Part shown: positions 17,491 to 25,513 of the stretch, piece after piece
Layout of the letters: every line of letters starts with the position of its first letter
Numbering within the stretch: position 1 is the stretch's first letter
Assembly: GCF_011752975.1 (NCBI RefSeq)
Contig: NZ_VWWP01000002.1
Coordinates: forward strand, 372,001-436,000
Direction of reading: 5' to 3'
Source of the DNA: Chryseobacterium sp. Tr-659
GTDB lineage: Bacteria; Bacteroidota; Bacteroidia; Flavobacteriales; Weeksellaceae
DNA: 64,000 nt
Translations under genes and position numbers: made by a program
Notes under the pieces: generated by a model
Seen by the model: the letters and a program-made list of their open reading frames with translations, nothing else
The model's database searches: none
Told to the model about the DNA's origin: nothing

Positions 17491-18117
17491 CTAGATGTCG
17501 TTTAAAAATTTTGAGATGATTAAAGCATTATTTACGTTGAGCGTTTTAGGTAATCCAAATCCTAAAATATCGCTTTTAACTTCCAGCTTAAAATCTTCAT
17601 CAGGAAAAGACTTTATAATCTCTTTTCTTTGCGGAGTTAAAAATGCCATGGTCTTGAAAGAATCACTTCCCAGAACATAGAAGTCTTTAAAATCTCTATT
17701 TTCCTTAAAATTAACGTTAAATTGACTGAAAATTCCTGCAATTTTATCAGCTAGCTTTTTCCTGTTGACGGATATAAACCCAAAATCTTCATTAAGCTTT
17801 TTTAACCCCCAAATTTCCAATGAATCATATTTATCGGTAGTACGGGCTCCTTTACCTGAAATGCCGATTGTATTCATAATGAAAAGATAAAACGTATTAG
17901 TTTTGTCTTCATTGGTGATGTAATAACAGATTTTTGGAGTTTTTAAAAGGTCCGGATCACCGGAATTGAATTGATCGTAAGGAGAATTTTTGATATCAGT
18001 AACTGAAATACTATAAATCTCTGAAAGCTGATCAAACATTTCAATAATTAATTTTTCTTCATCTTTAGAAAAATCAAATAATTTGGTAACGATTAATTTT
18101 CTGAAATCCAATTCCAT
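17491..18117 (-). CDS. hypothetical cytosolic protein
   Basis: A 208-residue protein with no signal peptide or membrane segment and no family I can name. It is rich in Lys, Asp, Phe and Asn; a central block (about 75-135) looks like alternating strands and helices. A promoter with TTG-N20-TAATTTCA lies just upstream. It is followed by the ClC gene 42 bp downstream on the same strand, but a shared role is not evident. Gene status is supported by normal codon use and the upstream promoter. Confidence 0.6.
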   Translation of the reverse strand: MELDFRKLIVTKLFDFSKDEEKLIIEMFDQLSEIYSISVTDIKNSPYDQFNSGDPDLLKTPKICYYITNEDKTNTFYLFIMNTIGISGKGARTTDKYDSLEIWGLKKLNEDFGFISVNRKKLADKIAGIFSQFNVNFKENRDFKDFYVLGSDSFKTMAFLTPQRKEIIKSFPDEDFKLEVKSDILGFGLPKTLNVNNALIISKFLNDI

Positions 18118-18141
18118 CTCTACAATTGTTTTTTTGTTGAA

Positions 18142-18172
18142 TGAAATTACGATTTAATATTTTATGTTACAA
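18142..18172 (-). promoter_or_regulatory. promoter, TTG-N20-TAATTTCA
   Basis: On the minus strand: TTG at 18170-18172 and TAATTTCA at 18142-18149 with the usual 20-bp spacer. The -7 box deviates from TAnnTTTG. Confidence 0.45.
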
Positions 18173-18193
18173 TAAGAAAAGCCCGGAAAAAGA

Positions 18194-18225
18194 AAATCTC
18201 ACCCGGCACCGAGTGAGATTTCTGT
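18194..18225 (-). terminator. terminator of the two small membrane genes
   Basis: A 9-bp perfect stem (18194-18202 with 18213-18221) with a T-rich tail on the minus strand. Confidence 0.8.
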
Positions 18226-18228
18226 ATT

Positions 18229-18573
18229 TTAATTTCCTAAAAATATAAGAGCTCCCAGAGCATATATGAATAAAAGAATTGCTATGAAAATCAAATTAAC
18301 ATTTCTGAGTTTGAATTTTCCGTTGCTTTGAAGAACTGCAGTCTCAATGATGATGAAAAGAAGCCATAAGGCATGAAAAATCATCATAAAAAATGCAATG
18401 CCCAGCGCTCCCCATCCTTTTGCCTGGATCATGCCAATGAAAAAACCAATAGTTCCTAAAATAATCACCGCAAGACGTATTCCAATATGAGTTCCTACGT
18501 TTTGACGGACAGGCTTATTGTTGTTTTCATCGTCCTGTTTTATTTCAAACAGTTCTCTTAACTCAGGATTCAT
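18229..18573 (-). CDS. small membrane protein of unknown function
   Basis: A 114-residue protein with a charged N-terminus (about 1-28, Asp/Asn/Lys-rich) and three hydrophobic segments (about 31-50, 54-80, 92-112). No named family is recognised. Its ATG overlaps the TGA of the upstream 63-residue gene (ATGA), so the two are translationally coupled and probably make interacting membrane proteins. Confidence 0.62.
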   Translation of the reverse strand: MNPELRELFEIKQDDENNNKPVRQNVGTHIGIRLAVIILGTIGFFIGMIQAKGWGALGIAFFMMIFHALWLLFIIIETAVLQSNGKFKLRNVNLIFIAILLFIYALGALIFLGN

Positions 18574-18761
18574 TCCTTCTGCTTATTATACAATTTAACA
18601 AAAAACTGCAGAATACCAATAAAACCGATAAGGTTTAAAACTCCAAAAACTCGGTACATCTCTATAGTGTAGAGTTCAAAAAAACTTCCAACAAACTGAA
18701 TAAGATCAATAAGAATAATCAGACTTAGTGAGATTATTGCAATTAAGGTAGCGTTTTTCAT
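18570..18761 (-). CDS. 63-residue two-helix membrane protein
   Basis: A very small protein with two hydrophobic segments (about 5-25 and 33-55), a short polar turn, and a basic tail. No family is recognised. Coupling by an ATGA overlap to the next gene and a shared terminator support a real two-gene unit. Confidence 0.55.
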   Translation of the reverse strand: MKNATLIAIISLSLIILIDLIQFVGSFFELYTIEMYRVFGVLNLIGFIGILQFFVKLYNKQKE

Positions 18762-18815
18762 TTTTGTGTTGGTTATTGGTTTACTTCTTTTTAAATTAAA
18801 TTCAGAGGAAATTAT

Positions 18816-20123
18816 TTAGATTTCCGTGTTCAGATCCCAGTTTTCAAGGTAGTCATGAACATGCTTCAGCATCATTCCTCCTAAAGAACCGTCTACTACC
18901 CTGTGATCATAAGAATGAGACATGAACATCAGGTTTCTGATAGCAATTACATCTCCATCTTTAGTTTCAAGAACTGCAGGCTTTTTAACGATAGCTCCAA
19001 TGGCTAAAATAGCTACCTGAGGCTGAGGAATGATTGGAGTTCCCATAAGGTTTCCGAAGCTTCCTACGTTAGAGATGGTATATGTTGCACCCTGAGTATC
19101 TTCAGGTCTTAATTTCTTGTTTCTTGCTCTATATGCTAAGTCATTGATTGCTTTTGCAAGACCGGAAAGTGATAACTGATCTGCATTTTTAATTACAGGA
19201 ACAATAAGGTTTCCATCCGGAAGGGCAGTAGCCATACCGATGTTGATATTTTTCTTCTTGATGATATTTTCACCATTTACAGAAACATTGATCATCGGGA
19301 AATCCTGGATTGCTTTTACAACAGCTTTCACGAAAATCGGCATAAACGTTAATTTCTCACCTTCACGTTTTTCGAAAATAGCTTTGTTTTTATTTCTCCA
19401 TTTTACAACGTTGGTAACGTCTGTTTCAATGAAAGAAGTAACGTGTGGAGCAATTTGTTTTGCTTTTACCATGTTTTCTGCAATGATTTTTCTCATTCTG
19501 TCCATAGGAATGATCTCATCACCTGCACTTACCGGAACGGTAGCTGCCGGAGCAGTTACTGCTGGCTGTGGAGTAGAAGCTGCTTGTACCGGAGCTGTTT
19601 GCTGAGCCGGCTGGCTTCCTCTGTTAGCAACATAAGCGAGTATATCTTCTTTTGTAATTCTTCCTTCTAAACCACTTCCTTTGATGGTTTTTAGTTCAGT
19701 TTCAGAAATGTTTTCCTGTTGTGCAATGGATTTTACCAATGGAGAAAGATAAAGATCTCCTGAGAATTCTACGTTGGAAGCAGCTACTGTTTTTAATGGC
19801 TCTTCAATAGTTTTTAAGGTGTCCGCATCCGGAGCCGCTGCCGGAGTTTCAGTTTTTACTTCTTCTGAAGCGGTACCTTCTCCTTCAATTTCTAAAATAG
19901 CAATGGCCTCACCTACTTTTGCAACTTCATCTTTTTGCTTTAAAATCTTTATGATTTTCCCCGAAACTGGTGTCGGTACATCTGAATCTACTTTATCTGT
20001 TGCAATTTCTACTACGGAGTCATCCTCCTTTACGTTATCACCTTCATTGAATAACCAAGTGATAATTGTCGCTTCCATAACACCTTCTCCCATGGAAGGA
20101 AGCAATAATTTGTATTCTGCCAT
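18816..20123 (-). CDS. 2-oxo acid dehydrogenase E2 (branched-chain type)
   Basis: Lipoamide acyltransferase of a second 2-oxo acid dehydrogenase complex, 435 residues. It has a lipoyl domain (about 1-78, lipoyl lysine K44 in ATDKVDSD), a linker rich in Ala/Glu/Thr/Gln/Pro, a subunit-binding domain (about 124-164, with GSGLEGRITKEDI), and a catalytic domain ending in YDHRVVDG. The lipoyl site and domain order resemble branched-chain 2-oxoacid dehydrogenase E2 more than the 2-oxoglutarate E2 at 1983. No E1 or E3 gene is adjacent; in flavobacteria these are often unlinked. Pyruvate as substrate cannot be excluded. Confidence 0.88.
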   Translation of the reverse strand: MAEYKLLLPSMGEGVMEATIITWLFNEGDNVKEDDSVVEIATDKVDSDVPTPVSGKIIKILKQKDEVAKVGEAIAILEIEGEGTASEEVKTETPAAAPDADTLKTIEEPLKTVAASNVEFSGDLYLSPLVKSIAQQENISETELKTIKGSGLEGRITKEDILAYVANRGSQPAQQTAPVQAASTPQPAVTAPAATVPVSAGDEIIPMDRMRKIIAENMVKAKQIAPHVTSFIETDVTNVVKWRNKNKAIFEKREGEKLTFMPIFVKAVVKAIQDFPMINVSVNGENIIKKKNINIGMATALPDGNLIVPVIKNADQLSLSGLAKAINDLAYRARNKKLRPEDTQGATYTISNVGSFGNLMGTPIIPQPQVAILAIGAIVKKPAVLETKDGDVIAIRNLMFMSHSYDHRVVDGSLGGMMLKHVHDYLENWDLNTEI

Positions 20124-20143
20124 TTTTGATTTTTAGATTTTGA

Positions 20144-20151
20144 CAAATATA
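20144..20151 (-). promoter_or_regulatory. -7 element TATATTTG of the E2 gene
   Basis: TAnnTTTG on the minus strand, 21 bp before the E2 start codon. Confidence 0.55.
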
Positions 20152-20186
20152 TAAAAAAAATCGGTTTTTTTATGAAATATATAATC

Positions 20187-21014
20187 TTAGCTGAATTCAA
20201 TATAGATATTTTCACCTACATTCAATCCAAACAGGCTTTTAGCTCCGTTTTTCTTACTTCCTTTATAGATCGTTAGCTCCAACAACTGGCTGTCATTGAA
20301 GATTGCCGCGGACTGCCCGTGAAATTCCGTCTCCCTTTTCCAATCTGAAACAACCTCCGTATGGCCGGAAAATATTCTGGAAAGCGTAAGATTTCTGAAT
20401 TTTATCGTAAAACTGTCATATCCTTTGCTGATATTTTCGAAAAAATCTTTATTGATATTTGAGATTATATTTCCGAAATTATCAATGTAAGTAACTTCAC
20501 CAATGATCATTCCTTCAGATTCATTATAAACCGGTCTTGGGAACATCAGCTGCTTCGAAGTATGAATCTTTCTGCCTATAACTTCAGGGAGCCCGCCATT
20601 GGCAAGATGTACTGCAGCAGGAACAAAAATGTCGGTTGATGTAAAGTTGATAACATCATCAAAACGATTGTTCAGTGTCAGTTCATACATCGTTTCAGGC
20701 TTAATATCGAAAAATATAAGGCTTAAGAGACCGTTGTCTGCGGCAATAAAATAAGATCCGTCTGCTTTGTAAAGAATATTTTTTCTTGATTTGTTGTAAA
20801 AACTGTCTACCGAAAGGATATGAATGCTTCCTTTCGGAAAATATTTATAAGCATTTCTTACAATATACGAAGTCTGTATAAGGTTGAATGCCTGGATGTC
20901 GTGGGTTATATCAATAATATTAACCTCAGGGTTTAGAGACAGAATTTTGCCTTTCACAGCGGCAACTCTGTAATCTAAATTTCCGAAATCCGAAGTAAGG
21001 GTAATAATTGACAT
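20187..21014 (-). CDS. SAM hydrolase, SAM-dependent halogenase fold (DUF62)
   Basis: S-adenosyl-L-methionine hydroxide adenosyltransferase family, 275 residues from the ATG at 21014. These enzymes split SAM to adenosine and methionine with water and share the fold of fluorinase/chlorinase. Family blocks visible are ITLTSDFG at the N-terminus, NPEVNIIDITHDI, SVDSFYN, AADNGLLSLI, and YIDNFGNIISN. The 23-residue insertion of true fluorinases is not apparent. The TTG two codons upstream is less likely, since the N-terminal strand conventionally begins at MSIITL. It is divergent from phoH. Confidence 0.85.
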   Translation of the reverse strand: MSIITLTSDFGNLDYRVAAVKGKILSLNPEVNIIDITHDIQAFNLIQTSYIVRNAYKYFPKGSIHILSVDSFYNKSRKNILYKADGSYFIAADNGLLSLIFFDIKPETMYELTLNNRFDDVINFTSTDIFVPAAVHLANGGLPEVIGRKIHTSKQLMFPRPVYNESEGMIIGEVTYIDNFGNIISNINKDFFENISKGYDSFTIKFRNLTLSRIFSGHTEVVSDWKRETEFHGQSAAIFNDSQLLELTIYKGSKKNGAKSLFGLNVGENIYIEFS

Positions 21015-21042
21015 GAGCAATTTCTAGAATAGTGTAGTATTG

Positions 21043-21050
21043 CAAAGTTA
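21043..21050 (-). promoter_or_regulatory. -7 element TAACTTTG of the SAM hydrolase gene
   Basis: TAnnTTTG on the minus strand, 29 bp before the ATG, in the region shared with divergent phoH. Confidence 0.5.
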
Positions 21051-21147
21051 TTTAAAATAAAAAGAAAGCCCGAAAGATTGTTGAAAAGAATTTGATATAA
21101 ATTTGAAAAAAAGCTTTAATTTTAAAATCTAAAAATAAAAATACTGC

Positions 21148-22107
21148 ATGTTTGAATTAACATATGATTTGGAAGATATCGATGCGAAAATCTTCTATGG
21201 AGTTAATAACCAATATTTCAACTTAATAAAATCAAGCTTTCCAACCATTAAAATTACAGGAAGAGATCATTTTATCTTTGCCATGGGAAATCAGGAAGCT
21301 TTAGATATACTGAAGCAAAAACTTGATGATATTGTGAAATTTATCTCAAAAAACAATTCAATTGGCCTTAAAGACGTTGAAAATATTCTGAATATTAAAG
21401 ATGAAAATGAAAAACAGTTGATTTTCGATCAGGATATTATTGTAAAAGGTGTCAATGGAAAAGTTATTAAAGCAAAAACAACCAATCTTAAGAAACTCGT
21501 AAAGGAAACGGAGAAAAAGGATATGGTTTTTGCCATAGGTCCTGCTGGAACAGGTAAAACATATACCAGTGTAGCTTTGGCGGCAAGAGCTTTAAGAGAC
21601 AAAGAAGTAAAAAGAATCATCCTGACAAGACCGGCTGTGGAAGCAGGAGAGAGTCTTGGATTCCTGCCTGGTGACCTGAAAGAAAAACTGGATCCGTATT
21701 TGCAGCCTCTATACGATGCACTTCGTGATATGATTCCTCATGAGAAGCTGGAAGGCTTTATGGAGAAGAAGGTAATTGAAGTAGCTCCTTTGGCCTTTAT
21801 GAGAGGGCGTACACTTGATGATGCCTTTGTGATTCTTGATGAAGCTCAGAATACTACCCACGCCCAGATGAAAATGTTTCTTACCAGAATGGGGATGAAT
21901 GCCAAATTCATCATTACAGGAGATCCGAGCCAGATAGACCTTCCGAAGAACCAGCAATCCGGATTGAAAGAAGCCATGAGAATTTTAAATGGCGTGAAAG
22001 AGATTGGATTTGTGCATCTTACAGAAGAAGATGTGGTAAGACACCCGGTGGTAAGAAAGATTATTCTTGCTTACAACGATGAAGAAAAAAGACTGAGAAA
22101 CGATTAA
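21148..22107 (+). CDS. phoH: PhoH family ATPase
   Basis: A 319-residue PhoH-like protein with an N-terminal KH-like/PhoH-associated region (about 1-110) and a P-loop ATPase domain: Walker A GPAGTGKT (131-138), RPAVEAGESLGFLPGD, and Walker B AFVILDEAQN (about 228-237), followed by TGDPSQIDLP. PhoH proteins are linked to RNA metabolism and 16S rRNA processing, often with YbeY. No ybeY neighbour is seen here. The start at 21148 gives the standard N-terminus. Confidence 0.92.
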   Translation: MFELTYDLEDIDAKIFYGVNNQYFNLIKSSFPTIKITGRDHFIFAMGNQEALDILKQKLDDIVKFISKNNSIGLKDVENILNIKDENEKQLIFDQDIIVKGVNGKVIKAKTTNLKKLVKETEKKDMVFAIGPAGTGKTYTSVALAARALRDKEVKRIILTRPAVEAGESLGFLPGDLKEKLDPYLQPLYDALRDMIPHEKLEGFMEKKVIEVAPLAFMRGRTLDDAFVILDEAQNTTHAQMKMFLTRMGMNAKFIITGDPSQIDLPKNQQSGLKEAMRILNGVKEIGFVHLTEEDVVRHPVVRKIILAYNDEEKRLRND

Positions 22108-22207
22108 TTTTTTGTTATCAGAAGTTTACATTTAGGTGAAGTTTAAGATACATTCGATCAATCCTAGAAAAAATGGGAATATATTCGTAGAAATTTTAAA
22201 CTTAACC

Positions 22208-22885
22208 ATGAAAAAACTTTTACCAATTGCATTAATTTCTTTAATAGGAATAAACTTAAATGCCCAAAAAAATACAGTCGGAATCAGAACCGGAGTTGGA
22301 CGTTCTACTTTGCAGACGGACTATGCCGATTCTGATTTCGATTTTTCATCTAAAGGCATCATCACTGCACATGTTGCTATTTTTCTTGAACATAAATTGA
22401 ATGAAAATTTTGCTTTACAGACAGAGTTAGGCTTTGCAAGGGCTGGTGGAAGAAATCGCTGGAATTATCAGGTAGATGAATCTCGTAATTATGATATTGT
22501 AAATGCTATTTCTCTGGGAAAACTAAACATTCCTTTAATGGCTAAATATTATTTCAATGAAAACTTTAATATTAATGCGGGGGCCAATCTGGCTTTTGTT
22601 GTGGCTGCAGAAAGTAAATACAGAACCAATGGCAAAGACGGATTGGAATTGTATACAAACTTATTGAGAGAGGCTGAGGATATTAAGAAAAAAATAAAAA
22701 CCTTTGAAGTAAATCCTTTCCTGGGAGTAGAATTTCATTTGAGTAAAAAAATATTCATAGACGGCCGTTATATTTTTGGAATATCTGACATTTCAAAAAA
22801 TAATAATGGAGAAGGTTATAATAAGCTGAAAAGTAGCTCATTTCAGATTGGAATAGGCTTTAAATTTAATAAATTAAGCTTTTAG
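22208..22885 (+). CDS. outer-membrane beta-barrel protein 1
   Basis: A 225-residue exported protein: signal peptide (about 1-20, ending LNAQK) and a PorT/OMP_b-brl_2-type beta-barrel of alternating aromatic and polar residues, ending GIGFKFNKLSF with a terminal phenylalanine. The GTG at 22136 would hide the signal peptide inside the protein, so the ATG at 22208 is chosen. It is the first of six barrel genes in a row; its function is unknown. It lies 100 bp after phoH with no obvious terminator. Confidence 0.8.
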   Translation: MKKLLPIALISLIGINLNAQKNTVGIRTGVGRSTLQTDYADSDFDFSSKGIITAHVAIFLEHKLNENFALQTELGFARAGGRNRWNYQVDESRNYDIVNAISLGKLNIPLMAKYYFNENFNINAGANLAFVVAAESKYRTNGKDGLELYTNLLREAEDIKKKIKTFEVNPFLGVEFHLSKKIFIDGRYIFGISDISKNNNGEGYNKLKSSSFQIGIGFKFNKLSF

Positions 22886-22965
22886 GTTTATGTTTTAAAT
22901 ATTATATTTCCTTACATCTGCCTCATAAAAAAACAGCACAAATTTTCCTTTTAAAAAAAAAAGAC

Positions 22966-22973
22966 TATTTTTG
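22966..22973 (+). promoter_or_regulatory. -7 element TATTTTTG of barrel gene 2
   Basis: TAnnTTTG, 31 bp before the ATG of the second barrel gene. Confidence 0.6.
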
Positions 22974-23004
22974 CCACCGATTTAATTAAAAAAAACTATT
23001 AAAC

Positions 23005-23670
23005 ATGAAAAAACTTCTACTTATTGCAGCGGTTGCTGTTATGGGGATTTCTGCTAATGCACAAGAATTTCGATTTGGTCCAAAAGCTGGATACTCTTAC
23101 TCTACAGTTAAATTAAAAGGAGACGGGCAGTCTGAAACATCAGATCCTTTGCATACATTTTATATTGGTGGTATTGCTGAATATAAACTGAGCGATAAAT
23201 TTGCTATTCAGGGTGAACTTCTATACTCACCGCTTGGGGGTAAAGTAAACGTGGCAGAGGCTGATCCGGATAATCCTACTACATTTTTAAATGTAAAGGC
23301 AAAACAGACGTACCATACATTAATGATCCCTTTGTCTGCTAAATATTTCATCACTGAAGGCTTATCTGTTTCTGCAGGGGCAAGCTTTGGGGTAATCCTT
23401 TCTGCAAAACAAAAGCTTACAGCTGATTTCGGATTCGGAATTCCAGGATTCGAAATTGATGCGAATGATGAAAGAGATATTAAAGACCAGATGAATACTT
23501 TGAATATCGCTCCTTTCCTTGGTGCTGAATATGCATTGGAAAACGGATTGTTCTTTGATGCGAGATACAACCTTGGAGTTTCTAACCTTGCAAAACACGC
23601 AGAAGGAAACGAAAAACTAACGAACAGCTTCGTTCAGGTAGGTGTTGGTTTCAAATTCGGAGGAAACTAA
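23005..23670 (+). CDS. outer-membrane beta-barrel protein 2 (porin family)
   Basis: A 221-residue OMP_b-brl_2-type barrel: signal peptide (about 1-19, ending ANAQ), FGPKAGYSYS first strand, KFAIQGELLYSPLGGK, FFDARYNLGVSNL and the C-terminal VQVGVGFKFGGN. It resembles the sixth gene of the array (26269) more than the two between them. It has its own promoter and terminator. Confidence 0.85.
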   Translation: MKKLLLIAAVAVMGISANAQEFRFGPKAGYSYSTVKLKGDGQSETSDPLHTFYIGGIAEYKLSDKFAIQGELLYSPLGGKVNVAEADPDNPTTFLNVKAKQTYHTLMIPLSAKYFITEGLSVSAGASFGVILSAKQKLTADFGFGIPGFEIDANDERDIKDQMNTLNIAPFLGAEYALENGLFFDARYNLGVSNLAKHAEGNEKLTNSFVQVGVGFKFGGN

Positions 23671-23697
23671 TTCTGTAAAATTTTATCAGAAATAATT

Positions 23698-23730
23698 AAA
23701 AGACAGGACATTGTTGTCCTGTTTTCTTTG
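23698..23730 (+). terminator. terminator after barrel gene 2
   Basis: Stem acaggac/gtcctgt (about 23703-23709 with 23715-23721, extended by A-T pairs), followed by a T-rich tail. Confidence 0.75.
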
Positions 23731-23780
23731 TTTTAAAAGGCTTCATTCTTGTGATTTATTTTTATGATGAAAATAATTAG

Positions 23781-23788
23781 TATTTTTG
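23781..23788 (+). promoter_or_regulatory. -7 element TATTTTTG of barrel gene 3
   Basis: TAnnTTTG, 28 bp before the ATG at 23816. It lies across the in-frame upstream codon at 23786 and so rules out that start. Confidence 0.6.
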
Positions 23789-23815
23789 CGGGGTAATTCA
23801 AAAGCTACTAAAAAA

Positions 23816-24316
23816 ATGAAAAAACTATTATTACTAGGTGCTTTCGCACTGTTAGGAGGTGCTGCCCAAGCGCAGGAAGGTTTTAAAATTGGTGGGCATA
23901 TCGGGGTTCCGGTATCTGATGCAAGTGATGTATCTTCGTTTACATTAGGAGTAGATGCTGCTTATATGTGGAATATCGCTAAAGGTCTTGACCTTGGGGT
24001 TACAACAGGGTATTCTCATTTTTTCGGAAAGGATCATTTTGATGATTTTGGATTTGTTCCTGTAGCCGTTTCAGGAAAATACAGATTTTCCGGTGCTCCT
24101 ATTTTCGTAGGATTAGATTTAGGATATGGTATTTCTACAAAAGACGGTGTGGATGGAGGTTTCTATGCACAGCCTAAATTCGGATATCAGATGTCTAAAG
24201 GAGAGTTGTACATAGGATACCAGTCTATCAGCAACAAACGCCATCTTCCGGGGTGGGGCAGCTACAGCTGGAATGTAGGAGCTGTTAACATCGGTTATAA
24301 CTTCTTCCTAAAATAA
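23816..24316 (+). CDS. outer-membrane beta-barrel protein 3
   Basis: A 166-residue small barrel, the shortest of the array. It has a signal peptide (about 1-20, ending AAQAQ) and about eight predicted strands, e.g. FKIGGHIGVPVS, LDLGVTTGYSHFFGK, IFVGLDLGYGIS and GAVNIGYNFFLK at the end. It differs from its neighbours in lacking the large loops. Function unknown. Confidence 0.8.
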   Translation: MKKLLLLGAFALLGGAAQAQEGFKIGGHIGVPVSDASDVSSFTLGVDAAYMWNIAKGLDLGVTTGYSHFFGKDHFDDFGFVPVAVSGKYRFSGAPIFVGLDLGYGISTKDGVDGGFYAQPKFGYQMSKGELYIGYQSISNKRHLPGWGSYSWNVGAVNIGYNFFLK

Positions 24317-24338
24317 GAAACAAACAATCGTATATTCT

Positions 24339-24366
24339 AACTCCGGCCGAAGGCCGGAGTTTTTTA
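24339..24366 (+). terminator. terminator after barrel gene 3
   Basis: A 10-bp perfect GC-rich stem (24339-24348 with 24352-24361), loop GAA, then a T run. Confidence 0.92.
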
Positions 24367-24738
24367 TGAGTTTATATCGTATCTATATCTGTATTTTAAT
24401 ATTTTTTTGATATAAGATGTTTTTACAGGCCTAAAAACAATTAAAACAACCTTGGAATATAAACCGTTGTTTAATTTTTAAGAGTTAATAGATTAAATGT
24501 TAACATTTTAACAAAATTGATGTGGTGGCTTTAGCGTATTTCAGGGTTTTTAGTGGAAATTTTAAAATTTAAAAAGGTAAACATATTCATCTCTTATTGA
24601 TAAAAAGTGATTTTTTTATTCATAATATTGTGAAAAACTCAAAGGGTTCTTTTAGATAAAATTTTTTCCTGTAAAATGGTAAAATTTAACAATGATATTA
24701 ATCACATTAACAAATTTTAATATTAGTGGCCCCCACTG

Positions 24739-24746
24739 TAAATTTG
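24739..24746 (+). promoter_or_regulatory. -7 element TAAATTTG of barrel gene 4
   Basis: TAnnTTTG, 29 bp before the ATG at 24775. No clear TTG at -33. Confidence 0.6.
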
Positions 24747-24774
24747 CCATCAGAAAGTATTAAATTTTTAAAAA

Positions 24775-25431
24775 ATGAAAAAAGTATTATTAGCGGGTGC
24801 TGTTGCACTTTTTGGTTTATCAAACGCTCAGATTGCTAAAGGAACTACATATTTATCAGGATCTGTTGGTTATTCTCAAAAAGAAACTAACAACGGAAAC
24901 CTTAAAAAAGAAAACTTCAACGTATTACCTACAGTTGGATATTTCGTTAACACAAACTTAGCAGTTGGATTAGGTATTGGTTACCAAACTGAAAAAAACA
25001 CTTCTACAACTACTGCTACTTTAGGTAACACAACTATCGTAAACGAGAGCGTAACTAAAGCTCCTGCTTTTGTTGTTGAGCCATTCGTAAGAAAATATTG
25101 GACTTTATCTGAGAAGTTATACATCTTCGGACAGTTAGCAGTGCCAATGCAGTTTGGAAAAACTGAAGTTGAAAGCAGCTCTGTAGCTACAACAGGTAAC
25201 TCTGTAGTTACAAACTCTACTTCTACTGAAGCTAAATACACTCAAATTGGTGTTACTGTGAAGCCAGGTTTAGATTATTTCTTAAACAAAAACTGGACTA
25301 TCGAAGCTACTATCGGTGAATTTGGTTACAACAACTTCAAGCCAAAAGATGGTGATGCTACAAACAACTACAACTTCGGATTGAACTTATCTTCTGTAAC
25401 TTTCGGAGTTAAATATGTATTTGCAAAATAA
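24775..25431 (+). CDS. outer-membrane beta-barrel protein 4, likely abundant
   Basis: A 218-residue barrel: signal peptide (about 1-18, ending LSNAQ), IAKGTTYLSGSVGYS first strand, PFVRKYWTLSEKLYIFGQL, and the C-terminal block LNKNWTIEATIGEFGYN...SVTFGVKYVFAK. Codons are more restricted than in neighbours (AAC, TTC, GCT, ACT, TTA dominate), as in highly expressed genes. It is a close paralogue of the next gene and has a long upstream region. Function unknown; the 13-kDa to 22-kDa barrels of this type are often major outer-membrane proteins. Confidence 0.82.
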   Translation: MKKVLLAGAVALFGLSNAQIAKGTTYLSGSVGYSQKETNNGNLKKENFNVLPTVGYFVNTNLAVGLGIGYQTEKNTSTTTATLGNTTIVNESVTKAPAFVVEPFVRKYWTLSEKLYIFGQLAVPMQFGKTEVESSSVATTGNSVVTNSTSTEAKYTQIGVTVKPGLDYFLNKNWTIEATIGEFGYNNFKPKDGDATNNYNFGLNLSSVTFGVKYVFAK

Positions 25432-25451
25432 TAAACAAAGCATATAGCAAT

Positions 25452-25484
25452 AAAGCCCTGAGAATTATCTTGGGGCTTTTTTTA
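25452..25484 (+). terminator. terminator between barrel genes 4 and 5
   Basis: Stem aaagccc/gggcttt (25452-25458 with 25472-25478), extended inside by tgag/cttg, then a T run. Confidence 0.85.
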
Positions 25485-25513
25485 GTCTGAAAACTTTTTT
25501 TAATATAATAATC

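Larger units (their letters stand above)
24317..24774. other. 458-bp AT-rich spacer upstream of barrel gene 4
   Basis: No ORF is seen. It opens with a terminator (24339-24366) and closes with a TAnnTTTG promoter (24739-24746). The middle is very AT-rich with several TTAACA words (near 24498, 24508, 24687 and 24708). A short inverted repeat agtgg-ccc-ccact (24725-24737) lies just before the -7 box. The length and the biased codons of the next gene suggest a strong, controlled promoter region. Confidence 0.5.

Noticed and set aside
20187..21014. Fluorinase or chlorinase (halogenase)
   Set aside because: The insertion typical of fluorinases is not apparent and no halometabolite genes are nearby; SAM hydrolase is the simpler call.
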